This document shows, in pieces, positions 34,342-43,370 of a DNA stretch of 64,000 nt (position 1 is its first letter; each line of letters begins with the position of its first letter). This DNA is from CALOCY01 sp942491975 (GTDB lineage: Bacteria > Bacteroidota > Bacteroidia > Bacteroidales > Prolixibacteraceae): positions 2,976,001 to 3,040,000 of the forward strand of contig CALOCY010000004.1 in NCBI GenBank assembly GCA_942491975.1. The letters run 5' to 3'. Below the pieces are notes generated by a model. The model was not told the DNA's origin, ran no database searches, and saw only the letters and a program-made list of their open reading frames with translations. The position numbers and the translations under genes were made by a program.

Positions 34342-34969
34342 ATGCGCTGTACTCCCGAAATACAATGACTTCCCCGTGACTGAATTTTAGGGAAAAGGTA
34401 TTGCCGGTACTTTCGTTCAATGTCCCCATCCAAAGCATATCAAAACAGCGGTTGATCAGGGGATATTTGAGGTTTTCAGATGTAATCGTTGTCTCGGGTG
34501 TTGAAGCAAACAGCGATACCTGCTGTCCGTTATAACTTTCAAGTGTTCCTGATTGTAGCATGGGGGTAAATACACCATGATCGGTGTAGATCTCTGCTTC
34601 CATGTCCTGACTGTACAGTAGCAGCAGTGATATATTCCCGATTGTATGGTCTTCCCGTTTGCCTGTTGCCCCGATTATTGCTACACGTTGAACCCCCTTC
34701 CTGCGGCACCAGTTTGCCGCTTTTGTAAGGTCATTATCATCTTGTGATTCAAATTTATATATCCGATCAGCAAATTTTTCCTTTAATCCCGGATCAATGG
34801 AATCCATATCGCCAACGATTGCAGACGGCTCTTTCCCGTAATCGACCAGTTTATGGGTTGCCCCGTCACAACACACAATGGTTTTTGCCCCATTTAGTAT
34901 CTCCAGGGGGACAGGATGGCTGGGGAAAGTACCGTCGGCCAATATTACTGTATCATATTTTTTTATCAC
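34340..34969 (-). CDS. thiN: Thiamine pyrophosphokinase
   Basis: The enzyme makes thiamine diphosphate from thiamine and ATP. The 209-residue protein has the family motifs IVCCDGATHKL (about residues 31-41), VGDMDSIDP (52-60), DDNDLTKAANWC (76-87) and IGATGKREDHTIGN (99-112). It is the last gene of the riboswitch-led thiamine operon (TonB receptor, PnuT, SPOR protein, this gene), so imported thiamine can be trapped and activated at once. Confidence 0.92.
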   Translation of the reverse strand: MIKKYDTVILADGTFPSHPVPLEILNGAKTIVCCDGATHKLVDYGKEPSAIVGDMDSIDPGLKEKFADRIYKFESQDDNDLTKAANWCRRKGVQRVAIIGATGKREDHTIGNISLLLLYSQDMEAEIYTDHGVFTPMLQSGTLESYNGQQVSLFASTPETTITSENLKYPLINRCFDMLWMGTLNESTGNTFSLKFSHGEVIVFREYSA

Positions 34970-35010
34970 AAAACTTTGTTTTACAAATTCTTAAGGTGTA
35001 TTAATTAAAT

Positions 35011-35496
35011 TTATTCTTTTATCAACAGCCATGCGTCAAGATACTCCGGCAGGCGGTTGCGTATGGAGAGCACCCGTTCACGCGCCTGCATTTCATCTTT
35101 GTATGAATTTACGCATATCCGCAGGTTACCGGTTTCACTAAGCAGCACAAACGGCTTAAATCCCTGACCTGAAAGTTTTGTTTTGAAACGGTCGGCATTC
35201 TCTTTTTCGCTATAGCTTCCCAGGATAACAAAAAAGGTGTTCTGTTCGTTGGCCTCTTTATCCTGTTTTTTCTCAAACTCAAATTTTTCAGCACGCATGC
35301 TGACCTCTTCCTTATTAGCCTTCTCCCCGGCATCTTCTGCCGGTTTTGCGGCAAAGTAGTTGCCATCCGCATCGTTGGCCACTTCTCCTGTAGCTTCTTT
35401 TTCTCCAGCATCACAACCAATCAACCTGTTTAACGTGCTGCATGACATTCCTGCTAACGCAAAAGCGATAAGTGTCAATATAAAAGCTTTTCTCAT
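35011..35496 (-). CDS. SPOR-domain protein, probable lipoprotein
   Basis: The frame opens with two Met; the second (35496) is used. A signal peptide ends near MSC (Cys19 from this start), a plausible lipobox. A charged linker follows to about residue 80, and a C-terminal SPOR domain (TFFVILGSYSEKENADRFK ... LRICVNSYKDEMQARERV) fills the remainder. SPOR domains bind denuded peptidoglycan at division sites. Its place between pnuC and thiN in a thiamine operon is unusual; whether it has a role in uptake is not known. Confidence 0.82.
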   Translation of the reverse strand: MRKAFILTLIAFALAGMSCSTLNRLIGCDAGEKEATGEVANDADGNYFAAKPAEDAGEKANKEEVSMRAEKFEFEKKQDKEANEQNTFFVILGSYSEKENADRFKTKLSGQGFKPFVLLSETGNLRICVNSYKDEMQARERVLSIRNRLPEYLDAWLLIKE

Positions 35497-35533
35497 CATC
35501 TATTTAATTTACAATCCTGTAAATGTAACGAAT

Positions 35534-36133
35534 TTAGCTGTTATCTATTGTCCTTTTTTGCAGTGAGCAGCGCCATTCGAGGTATCCCACTATTGATAAC
35601 AGGGCATATGCAAAGAAGAGTACCGAAGTGGCATAGAGGTCTTTATAGATGTAAAGCCCCAGCGATACCGTGTTCACAACAATCCAAACCAGCCACTGTT
35701 CGATAATTTTACGGGTAAGCATCCAGGTAGCCGTAATGCTGAGTGCCGTGGTAAAAGCATCCCAGTAGGGCACCGGCGAATCGGTAAACCGCACAAGTAC
35801 CCATGCAATGCCTGTATAAATCAGCAGTGTGACCACTGCCAGTTTTATACCCAACCTTTGCCCCAGGCGGGAAATGGGAAGCTTCTTTCTTTCTGTTCCG
35901 TTATTGCCGTGTAGCCACGCCCACCATCCGTAAATGCTGATGACCACATAGTACACCTGCAACGACATGTCGGCATAAAACTTTGAGGCAAAAAAGATGT
36001 AGATATAAAACAATGAAGTAAGGATGCCTGTAGGCCACAACCATATTTTCTGTTTGATCTCAAAATAGAGGAACAACAGCCCCAGAAAAGCACCTGTAAT
36101 TTCAATATAATTGTCAATAATCCAATCAAGCAT
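35534..36133 (-). CDS. pnuT: PnuC family vitamin transporter, probable thiamine transporter PnuT
   Basis: The 199-residue protein has about seven hydrophobic helices and PnuC-type segments GAFLGLLFLYFEIKQKIW and YYVVISIYGWWAW with conserved aromatic residues, then WDAFTTALSITATWMLTRK. PnuC proteins move a vitamin by facilitated diffusion, with trapping by a kinase. The TPP riboswitch upstream and thiamine pyrophosphokinase downstream point to thiamine as substrate (PnuT), as in the OMthi-PnuT-Tnr3 systems of Bacteroides; ribosyl nicotinamide is the less likely alternative. Confidence 0.88.
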   Translation of the reverse strand: MLDWIIDNYIEITGAFLGLLFLYFEIKQKIWLWPTGILTSLFYIYIFFASKFYADMSLQVYYVVISIYGWWAWLHGNNGTERKKLPISRLGQRLGIKLAVVTLLIYTGIAWVLVRFTDSPVPYWDAFTTALSITATWMLTRKIIEQWLVWIVVNTVSLGLYIYKDLYATSVLFFAYALLSIVGYLEWRCSLQKRTIDNS

Positions 36134-36177
36134 GGTGTAAAGATAATGATTTAAGAAGCCGGCTATTACTTTTACTG

Positions 36178-36231
36178 AAGCCCTCCCCGCTCCAATAGCC
36201 GAGGAGGGCTTTAAGTCCCCTGACGGGGAAG
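36178..36231. repeat. Two hairpins between the TonB receptor and pnuT
   Basis: AAGCCCTCC/GGAGGGCTT (36178-36211) and TCCCC-TGAC-GGGGA (36217-36231) lie in the 138-base gap inside the operon. Neither is followed by a T-run on the minus strand. They may reduce read-through or set the 3' end of the receptor mRNA. Confidence 0.5.
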
Positions 36232-36271
36232 CTAAAAGTAAAACATATTGAAATTGATCAGCTTATTATTT

Positions 36272-38731
36272 TTAGAATGAGAGTGTTAATCCAACAAGGA
36301 AATTTGTCCCGGCCTGTGGAAAATAGCCGTCCATTGCATGGCGTCCCGCATCAAAATAGTAGCTGTATACCCATGCATTAGTTTCGTATTCGGCATTAAA
36401 GATGTTGTTGATTAACAAATCCAGGCTGACATTTTTGATCAATGCCGTATTGAATTTGTATCCCATCTTAACATCTGAAACAAAGTATGCATCCAGTTTC
36501 CGTTCGTTATTTGACGTGTTATCGATATATTGGTCGCCAACATAACGGGAAATGAAGCTGCCGGTAAACCCTCCCTTTTTAAACTCCACCATTGAGTTGG
36601 CTGTTAAGCCGGGAGAAAAAGCCAGGTCTGTTCTTCCCAGGTTATTTTCGATTTGCCCCCCGTTATCCCAATCATCAACATACTCGGTAAATGCTTTAAT
36701 CTTATTTTCACTAAGTGTAACATTCCATTTCCAATTAAAAACCGGGGTTAGTTTTATTGCACCTGTAACCTCAACTCCGGTACGATAACTATTATCCACA
36801 TTCACCATAATAGCACTTCCAACATCATTAATTTCACCCGTCATAATCAACTGGTCATTGTAGCTCATGTAATAGAAATTTACACCCAGGGCCGTGTTTA
36901 CAGATGAATAGTTATACCCCAATTCATAATCAAAAAGGCGTTCACTTGTTGGTTTTCTGTTTTGCGGTGCATCAACATAGTTGCTGCGGTTGGGCTCCCG
37001 GTTGGCAACAGCAAATGATCCGTAAAAGCGATGGTTTCCGGCTTGGTAGTTCACTCCGATTTTAGGATTAAAAAACACAAAGTCATGCTGCTGGGTAATA
37101 TTGCGAAGATCGTCATCAATACCTTCAATTTCATAATCGATAGCACGTACCTGAAAATCGGCAAAAGCATTCAGCGCCTCAACGATTGTCCAGTCTGCTT
37201 TAACATAAGTGTTTATGTCACTCTTCTTTCCATTACTGAAATACCATTGATGTCCGATAAATGCATCTCCTGCATTGCCCATCCAGCGAATTCGTCCGTA
37301 ATGGTCGCCATCATATTTGTTCCATCCACCACCGCATGTAAGGTTTAACTGGTTCATACTGTGATTCAGCGAAAATACAGCCCCGTAAAAATCGTTATTC
37401 AGCCATTTTCTTCGGATGATATCAGTGCTTTCAATGATCTCGCCACCAATTGAAATGGGGCTCAATCCATAATCTTCTAGGTCATCATCTTTCTTCAATT
37501 GTTCGTAATACCCTTCACCATGTGTAAAATGCAACCCTACATTTAAAAAGGTATTCCGGTTAAATTTATGGGAAAAGAACATCTGATAGTGATCCTGCTG
37601 ATAGTTGTCAGCTTCATTCTCATAGGTATAAATGTTGTATGTCCTGCTATCGGAAGCAATCATATGGTCGGCCTCTTCCTGCGATATCAACCAATGATCG
37701 GCATAGCGTTGCATACCTGTCAAATCGTTTTCCAAACGCACTTTGGGAACCCCGTTCCAGGCCTGATAAGTCTTCTCTTTTCCCGAAAAAACATTTGCTT
37801 TTACCATTGTCTTTTCGCCATAATACCCTCCCGAAAGGTAGAACGATTTCAGATTAGCTGTAGCCCTGTCGATATAACCGTTTGATGTAATTTTTGATAA
37901 CCGCACATCAAATGCAAAATTATTATCCAGTAAGCCTGTTCGGGCTTTTACGGTATTTTTGTACGTATTAAATGATCCGGCTGCAGATGATACTTCTGCA
38001 TATGCATTGCGGTTCAGTTTTTGGGTCTGCAGGTTTACCGTTGCACCAAAAGCACCTGCCCCATTGGTTGATGTCCCCACGCCACGCTGCACCTGTACAT
38101 CTTCTACCGACGACACAAAGTCGGGCATGTTTACCCACCAGACGCCATGCGATTCAGAATCGTTTACCGGTATGCCATTCACCGTGATGTTAATGCGATT
38201 GGCATCAGTCCCCCTGATCCTGAAACCGGAATAACCCACACCTGCCCCTGCATCAGTTGATGTAACAAATGAAGGGGTTAATGACAACAGTACCGGAATA
38301 TCCTGTCCCAGGTTTCTGTTATTCAACTCATCATGTCCTACATTCGTCACAGCCACGGGTGTTTTAGCCCCTGCACGGGTGGCGGCTACCACAACCTCAC
38401 CGGTCACAACCGTTGAGCTTTTCAGTTGGAAATGCTCTTCCCGGTCGGACGTCAGGTTTACTTCCCGTGTTTCGGGTTCATACCCGATAAATGACACCTT
38501 TACACGGTAAGTCCCTGCTTTCAGATTGGAGAAAAGATAACTGCCGTCCAGTTGTGCCGATACCCCCTGATACGTGCCTTCAAGCACCACCGATGCCCCG
38601 ATTAGCGGATTTCCACTTTCATCAGTAACACGTCCCTTCAACGACTGGGCATAAATACCCATGGAAATAAAACTTAAAACCAGCACCAGAACTGTTTTGC
38701 GTGCTGCATGCAAATTCATTGCTCTTTTCAT
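36272..38731 (-). CDS. TonB-dependent outer-membrane receptor, thiamine-regulated
   Basis: The 819-residue protein has a signal peptide (to about residue 28), a carboxypeptidase-regulatory-like N-terminal domain (LKGRVTDESGNPLIGASVVL), a plug domain with RIRGTDANRINITVNGIPVND, and a beta barrel ending in Phe (LVGLTLSF). A TPP riboswitch precedes it, so it should import thiamine or its phosphates across the outer membrane with energy from TonB (OMthi-like). It is the first gene of the thiamine operon. Confidence 0.93.
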   Translation of the reverse strand: MKRAMNLHAARKTVLVLVLSFISMGIYAQSLKGRVTDESGNPLIGASVVLEGTYQGVSAQLDGSYLFSNLKAGTYRVKVSFIGYEPETREVNLTSDREEHFQLKSSTVVTGEVVVAATRAGAKTPVAVTNVGHDELNNRNLGQDIPVLLSLTPSFVTSTDAGAGVGYSGFRIRGTDANRINITVNGIPVNDSESHGVWWVNMPDFVSSVEDVQVQRGVGTSTNGAGAFGATVNLQTQKLNRNAYAEVSSAAGSFNTYKNTVKARTGLLDNNFAFDVRLSKITSNGYIDRATANLKSFYLSGGYYGEKTMVKANVFSGKEKTYQAWNGVPKVRLENDLTGMQRYADHWLISQEEADHMIASDSRTYNIYTYENEADNYQQDHYQMFFSHKFNRNTFLNVGLHFTHGEGYYEQLKKDDDLEDYGLSPISIGGEIIESTDIIRRKWLNNDFYGAVFSLNHSMNQLNLTCGGGWNKYDGDHYGRIRWMGNAGDAFIGHQWYFSNGKKSDINTYVKADWTIVEALNAFADFQVRAIDYEIEGIDDDLRNITQQHDFVFFNPKIGVNYQAGNHRFYGSFAVANREPNRSNYVDAPQNRKPTSERLFDYELGYNYSSVNTALGVNFYYMSYNDQLIMTGEINDVGSAIMVNVDNSYRTGVEVTGAIKLTPVFNWKWNVTLSENKIKAFTEYVDDWDNGGQIENNLGRTDLAFSPGLTANSMVEFKKGGFTGSFISRYVGDQYIDNTSNNERKLDAYFVSDVKMGYKFNTALIKNVSLDLLINNIFNAEYETNAWVYSYYFDAGRHAMDGYFPQAGTNFLVGLTLSF

Positions 38732-38817
38732 CTGTAAATACTTTTTTAATAATTACGGTTCTACAAAAAGCAATGAGGAACAATAAAAAGGAGAGATAAC
38801 CGTATGAAGCATTCACT

Positions 38818-38899
38818 TCACAATCCCTGCGCCGGCATTACCCGGATCAGGTTCGTTGGGTGTGATCTCAGCCCGTAATATTAAGGCACCCCATTGTGT
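38818..38899 (-). promoter_or_regulatory. TPP riboswitch (THI element)
   Basis: On the minus strand the conserved pieces are GGGGTGCC, GGGCTGAGATCACACCC (CTGAGA at 38866-38871), GAACCTGATCCGGGTAATGCC and GCAGGGATTGTG. The closing stem CACAAT/ATTGTG is present. It lies about 87 bases before the TonB receptor start. Binding of thiamine diphosphate would reduce expression of the operon; a downstream terminator stem is not obvious, so translation or Rho-dependent control is possible. Confidence 0.97.
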
Positions 38900-38913
38900 T
38901 AAATTCTATCCGG

Positions 38914-38945
38914 CAAAGGTAAATGAAAATAGCGGAATAAAACAA
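38914..38945 (-). promoter_or_regulatory. Promoter of the thiamine operon
   Basis: On the minus strand TTG (38943-38945) and TACCTTTG (38914-38921) are 21 bases apart, matching the Bacteroidota consensus. Transcription would start about at 38907, just ahead of the riboswitch. Confidence 0.72.
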
Positions 38946-39292
38946 GTTAAACAGAAAAAACAGAAGAATAGAAGTAGTGGAGAAGCGAAGAAGTGGAAAG
39001 ATGAAGAACCGAGATAATGAATCTCAATAATTAAAGATACTTTTCCTAAATATGGAAATTTTTATGCGATTTTTATAGTTATATGATATTGATAAAAAAT
39101 AAGTTAATATTAAACTAATAAAGTTTTAGATCAAAAATGATTCAATTTTTAGATTAAATGCTATTTTGAGTACTTTTGAGGGGAAATATTTCCGTTAAAC
39201 AGTCTTCAAAGTGCAATTATTTTGATGAAGAACCTGAACATCTCGGAATTTTATATCTTGTATCCCGCACCTGAAAACCTAATGATCTATTG
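38946..39292. other. AT-rich gap between divergent genes
   Basis: There is a purine-rich stretch near 38950-39010 and then AT-rich DNA. I see no gene, RNA or strong repeat here. Confidence 0.5.
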
Positions 39293-39300
39293 TATATTTG
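39293..39300 (+). promoter_or_regulatory. Candidate -7 box of the 3-methyladenine glycosylase gene
   Basis: TATATTTG matches TAnnTTTG. It lies 20 bases before the ATG at 39320, giving a very short leader, and it makes the upstream TTG (39311) less likely as a start. Confidence 0.6.
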
Positions 39301-39319
39301 TGACTATTAATTGACAATC

Positions 39320-39829
39320 ATGTCAAAGCTGCCACAATCATTTTTCACCCGCGATGTATTGACCGTTGCCCCGGAGCTTATCGGAAAGGTGTTGGTACGC
39401 AGGTTTGATAGCGACATTATAAAACGCTACCGGATTACCGAAGTGGAAGCTTACCGGGGAGTGGAAGATAAAGCATGTCATGCCAGCAAAGGACGTACAT
39501 CCCGTACCGAAGTGATGTTTAACGAGGGAGGGAAAGTGTATGTATATTTGATTTATGGCATCTATTGGCTGCTCAATTTTGTAACAGGTAACAATAATGG
39601 CGCTTCGGCAGTATTGATACGTGGTGTTGAGGGATTTGACGGCCCGGGACGGGTAGGGCGTGAACTGCAACTGGATAAATCGTTTTATGGCGAAGATTTA
39701 ACCCTTTCGGAAAGGCTTTGGCTGGAAGATGACGGACAGAAACCCGCATACCAGGCAACACCCCGTATAGGCATCGACTACGCCGGGGAACCGTGGGTAA
39801 GCAGGCAGTGGCGGTTTATCAGCATATAA
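39320..39829 (+). CDS. DNA-3-methyladenine glycosylase, AAG/MPG family
   Basis: The enzyme excises alkylated purines for base-excision repair. The protein shows ITEVEAYRGVEDKACHASKGRT (about residues 39-60), with the catalytic Glu in EVEAY, and VYLIYGIYWLLNFVTG near 75-90, a standard AAG segment. The LIRGVEG, GPGRVGREL and PRIGIDYAGEPWVSRQWRF blocks complete the fold. The length of 169 is slightly short compared with 180-200. A TTG at 39311 could add three residues. Confidence 0.93.
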   Translation: MSKLPQSFFTRDVLTVAPELIGKVLVRRFDSDIIKRYRITEVEAYRGVEDKACHASKGRTSRTEVMFNEGGKVYVYLIYGIYWLLNFVTGNNNGASAVLIRGVEGFDGPGRVGRELQLDKSFYGEDLTLSERLWLEDDGQKPAYQATPRIGIDYAGEPWVSRQWRFISI

Positions 39830-39975
39830 TCCCGACTATTTTTAGGTACATCAATACCATTTCTCATTTTTTCAAACAGGTAACTAAAAATTGACCAGCT
39901 TTGCTATTTCTATTCAATGCCGTATTAAAAAAAACACTACATTTTTAAATAAGAAACTTCAGTTTTTACATCAAA

Positions 39976-41424
39976 CTAAGCAGTAGCCACTCTCTTTTTT
40001 AATTTCATCATGAACTTATCGTAAAAGAAGAGTGCAATAACCGCACAAAGTCCTATGCCCAGTATCACATACCATATTTGAGATGGATCGTACTTGTCCC
40101 ACAAAAAGTTGGTAAACTCAATGGGCGACATGCCTGCCTGTGTAGCTGCTTCGTTAAAGATCTCGTTTTGGGAAAGTCCTTCCGGAATTTCAAATCCCCG
40201 TGCTGCAATTTCGCGTTGTACAATCTGCACTTTATCCGACATGATCTGGTATACATCTCCCGACACAAACCCGGCAAATATACTTCCTAAAAATACCGGC
40301 ACGTATGAGAATCCCATATAAAGTGCTTTTTTGTCGGCAGGGGCAATGCGCCCGATGTACTCTGTAATCTTGGGTGATCCGGCCATCTCTCCAACACCAA
40401 ATATGAAAATCGCTGCAAACATAAACAGTACATTGTTTGTGAGAAGGGTCAATGCCATACCAATGGAACAAACCAGGAATCCTGTCATCATGGCACGCAG
40501 CGGGCGCAACCGCATCACAATACTCGACACAACAATCTGAAAAATAATGATATACAATGCGTCAATATTGGTGATAAATTCGGCCTCCATTTGTCCGTTA
40601 GCAGTCCCATAATTTTCACTAAAGAAGGGAAGATGTTCGGCAAAGAAATTGTAAATCACTGATGTATCGACCCATTGAGTGATGAATACCGGAAGTGAAA
40701 GGAACAGCTGGTAATACATGGTCCAGAAACCGGCTACGATAACCAGAAACAGTACAAACTTTAAATCAACCATTACTTTGGCGATGTTTTTAAATATATT
40801 GATCACCGATTGTATGAATGGATCATTGAAAACCTGACGGTTGGGTTCTTTGTAAAATAGCAGCAAAATGAAATTGAAGGCAATAATTCCTGCTGAGATG
40901 TAAAAGACCCACGTGTACGATGTATTTTTGAAAAGCAGGGCAAACATGGGACCCAGAAAAGCACCAATATTTACAATCATATAAAAGATCCCAAATCCGA
41001 TCGAAGAGGTCTCTTCCGTGGTTGTTTTGGCGATCGTCGCAGTAATAATCGGCTTAAACAGTGCTGCCCCCAGTGCCAGGTACAGGAATATTAGAAAAAC
41101 ACCAATAACAGTATCGAACATTGGTAGAAGAATGAATGCCGAAGTATAAATTAAAAATGCCACAAAAAGCATTCGCCGGTATCCGTACCGATCGGCAATT
41201 GAACCTGTAATAACAGGTAGAAAATAAAGAATACCTACACCGACCCCCATTATCATCCCTTTCTGGCTTTGTGTAAACTCCAATCCGCCCATGTCGGACG
41301 ACCCGGTAAGGTAGTTGGCAAACAACATGAAGAAACCGTACCATGCCCAGCGTTCAAACAGTTCAATGGTGTTGGCTACCCAAAATGTGCGGGGAAATTG
41401 CTTAAAGGTTTTTGCGATATTCAT
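39976..41424 (-). CDS. MFS transporter, POT (proton-coupled oligopeptide) type
   Basis: The 482-residue protein has 12 or more hydrophobic helices. In the first helix ELFERWAWYGFF contains the ExxER motif used for proton coupling in the POT/PTR2 family, and ADRYGYRRML is the MFS loop 2-3 motif. A long hydrophilic insertion near the C-terminal end (about residues 390-450) is noticeable. Di- and tripeptides are the usual substrates, but this subgroup is not precisely assigned. No peptidase gene is co-transcribed with it. Confidence 0.82.
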   Translation of the reverse strand: MNIAKTFKQFPRTFWVANTIELFERWAWYGFFMLFANYLTGSSDMGGLEFTQSQKGMIMGVGVGILYFLPVITGSIADRYGYRRMLFVAFLIYTSAFILLPMFDTVIGVFLIFLYLALGAALFKPIITATIAKTTTEETSSIGFGIFYMIVNIGAFLGPMFALLFKNTSYTWVFYISAGIIAFNFILLLFYKEPNRQVFNDPFIQSVINIFKNIAKVMVDLKFVLFLVIVAGFWTMYYQLFLSLPVFITQWVDTSVIYNFFAEHLPFFSENYGTANGQMEAEFITNIDALYIIIFQIVVSSIVMRLRPLRAMMTGFLVCSIGMALTLLTNNVLFMFAAIFIFGVGEMAGSPKITEYIGRIAPADKKALYMGFSYVPVFLGSIFAGFVSGDVYQIMSDKVQIVQREIAARGFEIPEGLSQNEIFNEAATQAGMSPIEFTNFLWDKYDPSQIWYVILGIGLCAVIALFFYDKFMMKLKKRVATA

Positions 41425-41510
41425 ATAAATCCGGTTTTATCCTGTAATCAAAAGACGACTAAAATAATACAAAATATGGAACATTTACAGTTTTTAACAC
41501 CTTTATGCAG

Positions 41511-41539
41511 TTGATTACGCCAATCAATTACTACATTTG
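41511..41539 (+). promoter_or_regulatory. Candidate promoter of the first S41 protease gene
   Basis: TTG (41511-41513) and TACATTTG (41532-41539) are 18 bases apart. The -7 box is an exact consensus match; the spacer is one base short of the usual range. Confidence 0.5.
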
Positions 41540-41586
41540 TTTTTCGTTGGAAAGAAGTCAAATCATATTTTATAAAGATGTAGACT

Positions 41587-43344
41587 ATGAAGTTTCAGTT
41601 GAAGAGAAAAACAGGAATTTACCTTTCGGTAATTGCACTGGTGGCAATCCTTTTTGTGGGGTTTAGCCGTGACGAGAAAAATTTTGAAATTGCTAAAAAC
41701 CTTGACATCTATTATACCCTTTTCAGGGAATTGAACCTTGTTTATGTAGATGATGTAGAGCCGGCAAAACTGGTAAAAAACAGTATCGATAAGATGCTGG
41801 AGACACTTGACCCTTATACCACATACATCCCAGAGTCGGAGATAGAAGATTTTCAGTTTATGACCACCGGTGATTATGCCGGAATAGGTGCTGTTATTGG
41901 TCAACGCGAAGGCAATGTGATTGTTACACAGCCTTATGAAGGTTTTCCGGCACAAAAAGCCGGATTGAAAGCGGGAGATATATTTTTGGAAGTTGAGGGT
42001 AAATCGACTGAAGATATGACTTCGGCACAGGTAAGTGAACTCCTCAGGGGGGCTGCCAGTAGACCGCTTACCGTAAAAATGAAACGTCCGGGAGTAAAGA
42101 AACCTATTGAGATTACCCTTGTACGTGAAAAAATACACATCCCGGCTGTTCCCTATTCCGGCATGCTCGACGAAAAAATCGGATACATCCGGTTTACCAA
42201 CTTTACGGTCAACTGTAGCGACGATGTAAAAAGTGCTTTTCTTGAACTCAAAGAGAAATACGGTGCAGAGGCCATTATCCTTGATTTAAGGGGCAATCCG
42301 GGCGGGTTGCTTTTTGAAGCGGTAAAAACATCCAACCTGTTTGTCCCCAAAGGGGAAGAGATTGTGAGTACCAGGGGAAAGGTGAAACAGTGGGATCAAA
42401 CCTATCATGCTTCTGCAGAACCTGTTGATACTGTTATCCCGTTGGTAGTAATTGCCAGCAGGGGATCGGCATCGGCAGCAGAGATTGTAGCCGGGTCTAT
42501 TCAGGATCTCGACCGGGGAGTAATAATGGGTACGCGTACATTTGGGAAAGGCCTTGTACAGGCTACCCGTGATCTCAGTTACAATGCCAAACTGAAGATT
42601 ACAACAGCAAAATACTATATCCCGAGTGGACGCTGCATACAGGCACTTGATTATACCAACCGTAATGAAGATGGGAGTGTGGGGGAGATTCCTGATTCAC
42701 TGATCAGTGAATTTACTACCCGTAACAAACGTAAAGTATTCGATGGCGGGGGAATTCAACCCGATGTGGAGATAAAACCGGATCGTTTAAGCAACCTGGC
42801 AATCAACCTGATCGGTAAATTTATGATTTTTGATTATGCCACTGCTTTTCAGCAACAACACAAAACCATTGCCCCTCCTGAAACGTTTGAAATTACCGAT
42901 GATGTTTTTGCTGAGTTTAAAAAATTTGTAACGGAAAAAGAATTTACCTACGAATCGTTTAGCGAAGGGTTATTGGATGAGCTGATGGAAACAGCCAAAA
43001 AGGAGAAGTATTACGATAGCAGTAAGCACGAACTGGACATCCTGAAAAAGAAACTGGAACCCAATCTGGATAAAGACCTTGTTGAATTTGAAGATGAAAT
43101 CAGGGAGTTGCTGAAAAACGAAATTGTATCGCGGTATTACTACCAGAAAGGGGAAATTATATCAATTATTAATGATGACAAGACCATTAAAGAGGCCATA
43201 GCCCTGCTCAACGACAAAGCACGTTATGATGCGATTTTAAATCCACAAAAAGGGCAATGGTCAATGAAAAATGAAGTGGAAACCCAAGATAAGGAAGTTT
43301 ACTTTGGTGGCCGGCCTTTCATTCGCGGACTTATTTCATCTTAA
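41587..43344 (+). CDS. S41 C-terminal processing peptidase with PDZ domain
   Basis: The 585-residue protein has one N-terminal membrane helix, a PDZ domain (about residues 90-180) and an S41 protease domain. The catalytic Ser296 (GSASAAEI) and Lys321 (TFGKGLVQ) are 25 residues apart, as in CtpB and Prc. Such proteases trim C-termini of envelope proteins. A long C-terminal helical extension (about 420-585) follows. A second S41 protein of 533 residues is encoded at 58846. It is 26 bases upstream of the dehydrogenase gene. Confidence 0.92.
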   Translation: MKFQLKRKTGIYLSVIALVAILFVGFSRDEKNFEIAKNLDIYYTLFRELNLVYVDDVEPAKLVKNSIDKMLETLDPYTTYIPESEIEDFQFMTTGDYAGIGAVIGQREGNVIVTQPYEGFPAQKAGLKAGDIFLEVEGKSTEDMTSAQVSELLRGAASRPLTVKMKRPGVKKPIEITLVREKIHIPAVPYSGMLDEKIGYIRFTNFTVNCSDDVKSAFLELKEKYGAEAIILDLRGNPGGLLFEAVKTSNLFVPKGEEIVSTRGKVKQWDQTYHASAEPVDTVIPLVVIASRGSASAAEIVAGSIQDLDRGVIMGTRTFGKGLVQATRDLSYNAKLKITTAKYYIPSGRCIQALDYTNRNEDGSVGEIPDSLISEFTTRNKRKVFDGGGIQPDVEIKPDRLSNLAINLIGKFMIFDYATAFQQQHKTIAPPETFEITDDVFAEFKKFVTEKEFTYESFSEGLLDELMETAKKEKYYDSSKHELDILKKKLEPNLDKDLVEFEDEIRELLKNEIVSRYYYQKGEIISIINDDKTIKEAIALLNDKARYDAILNPQKGQWSMKNEVETQDKEVYFGGRPFIRGLISS

Positions 43345-43370
43345 ATAACAATCCTGATATTTTATTTTTT

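Noticed and set aside
41563..42138. 191-residue minus-strand ORF
   Set aside because: It is antisense to the S41 protease gene and has a Phe/Tyr/His-rich composition typical of shadows.
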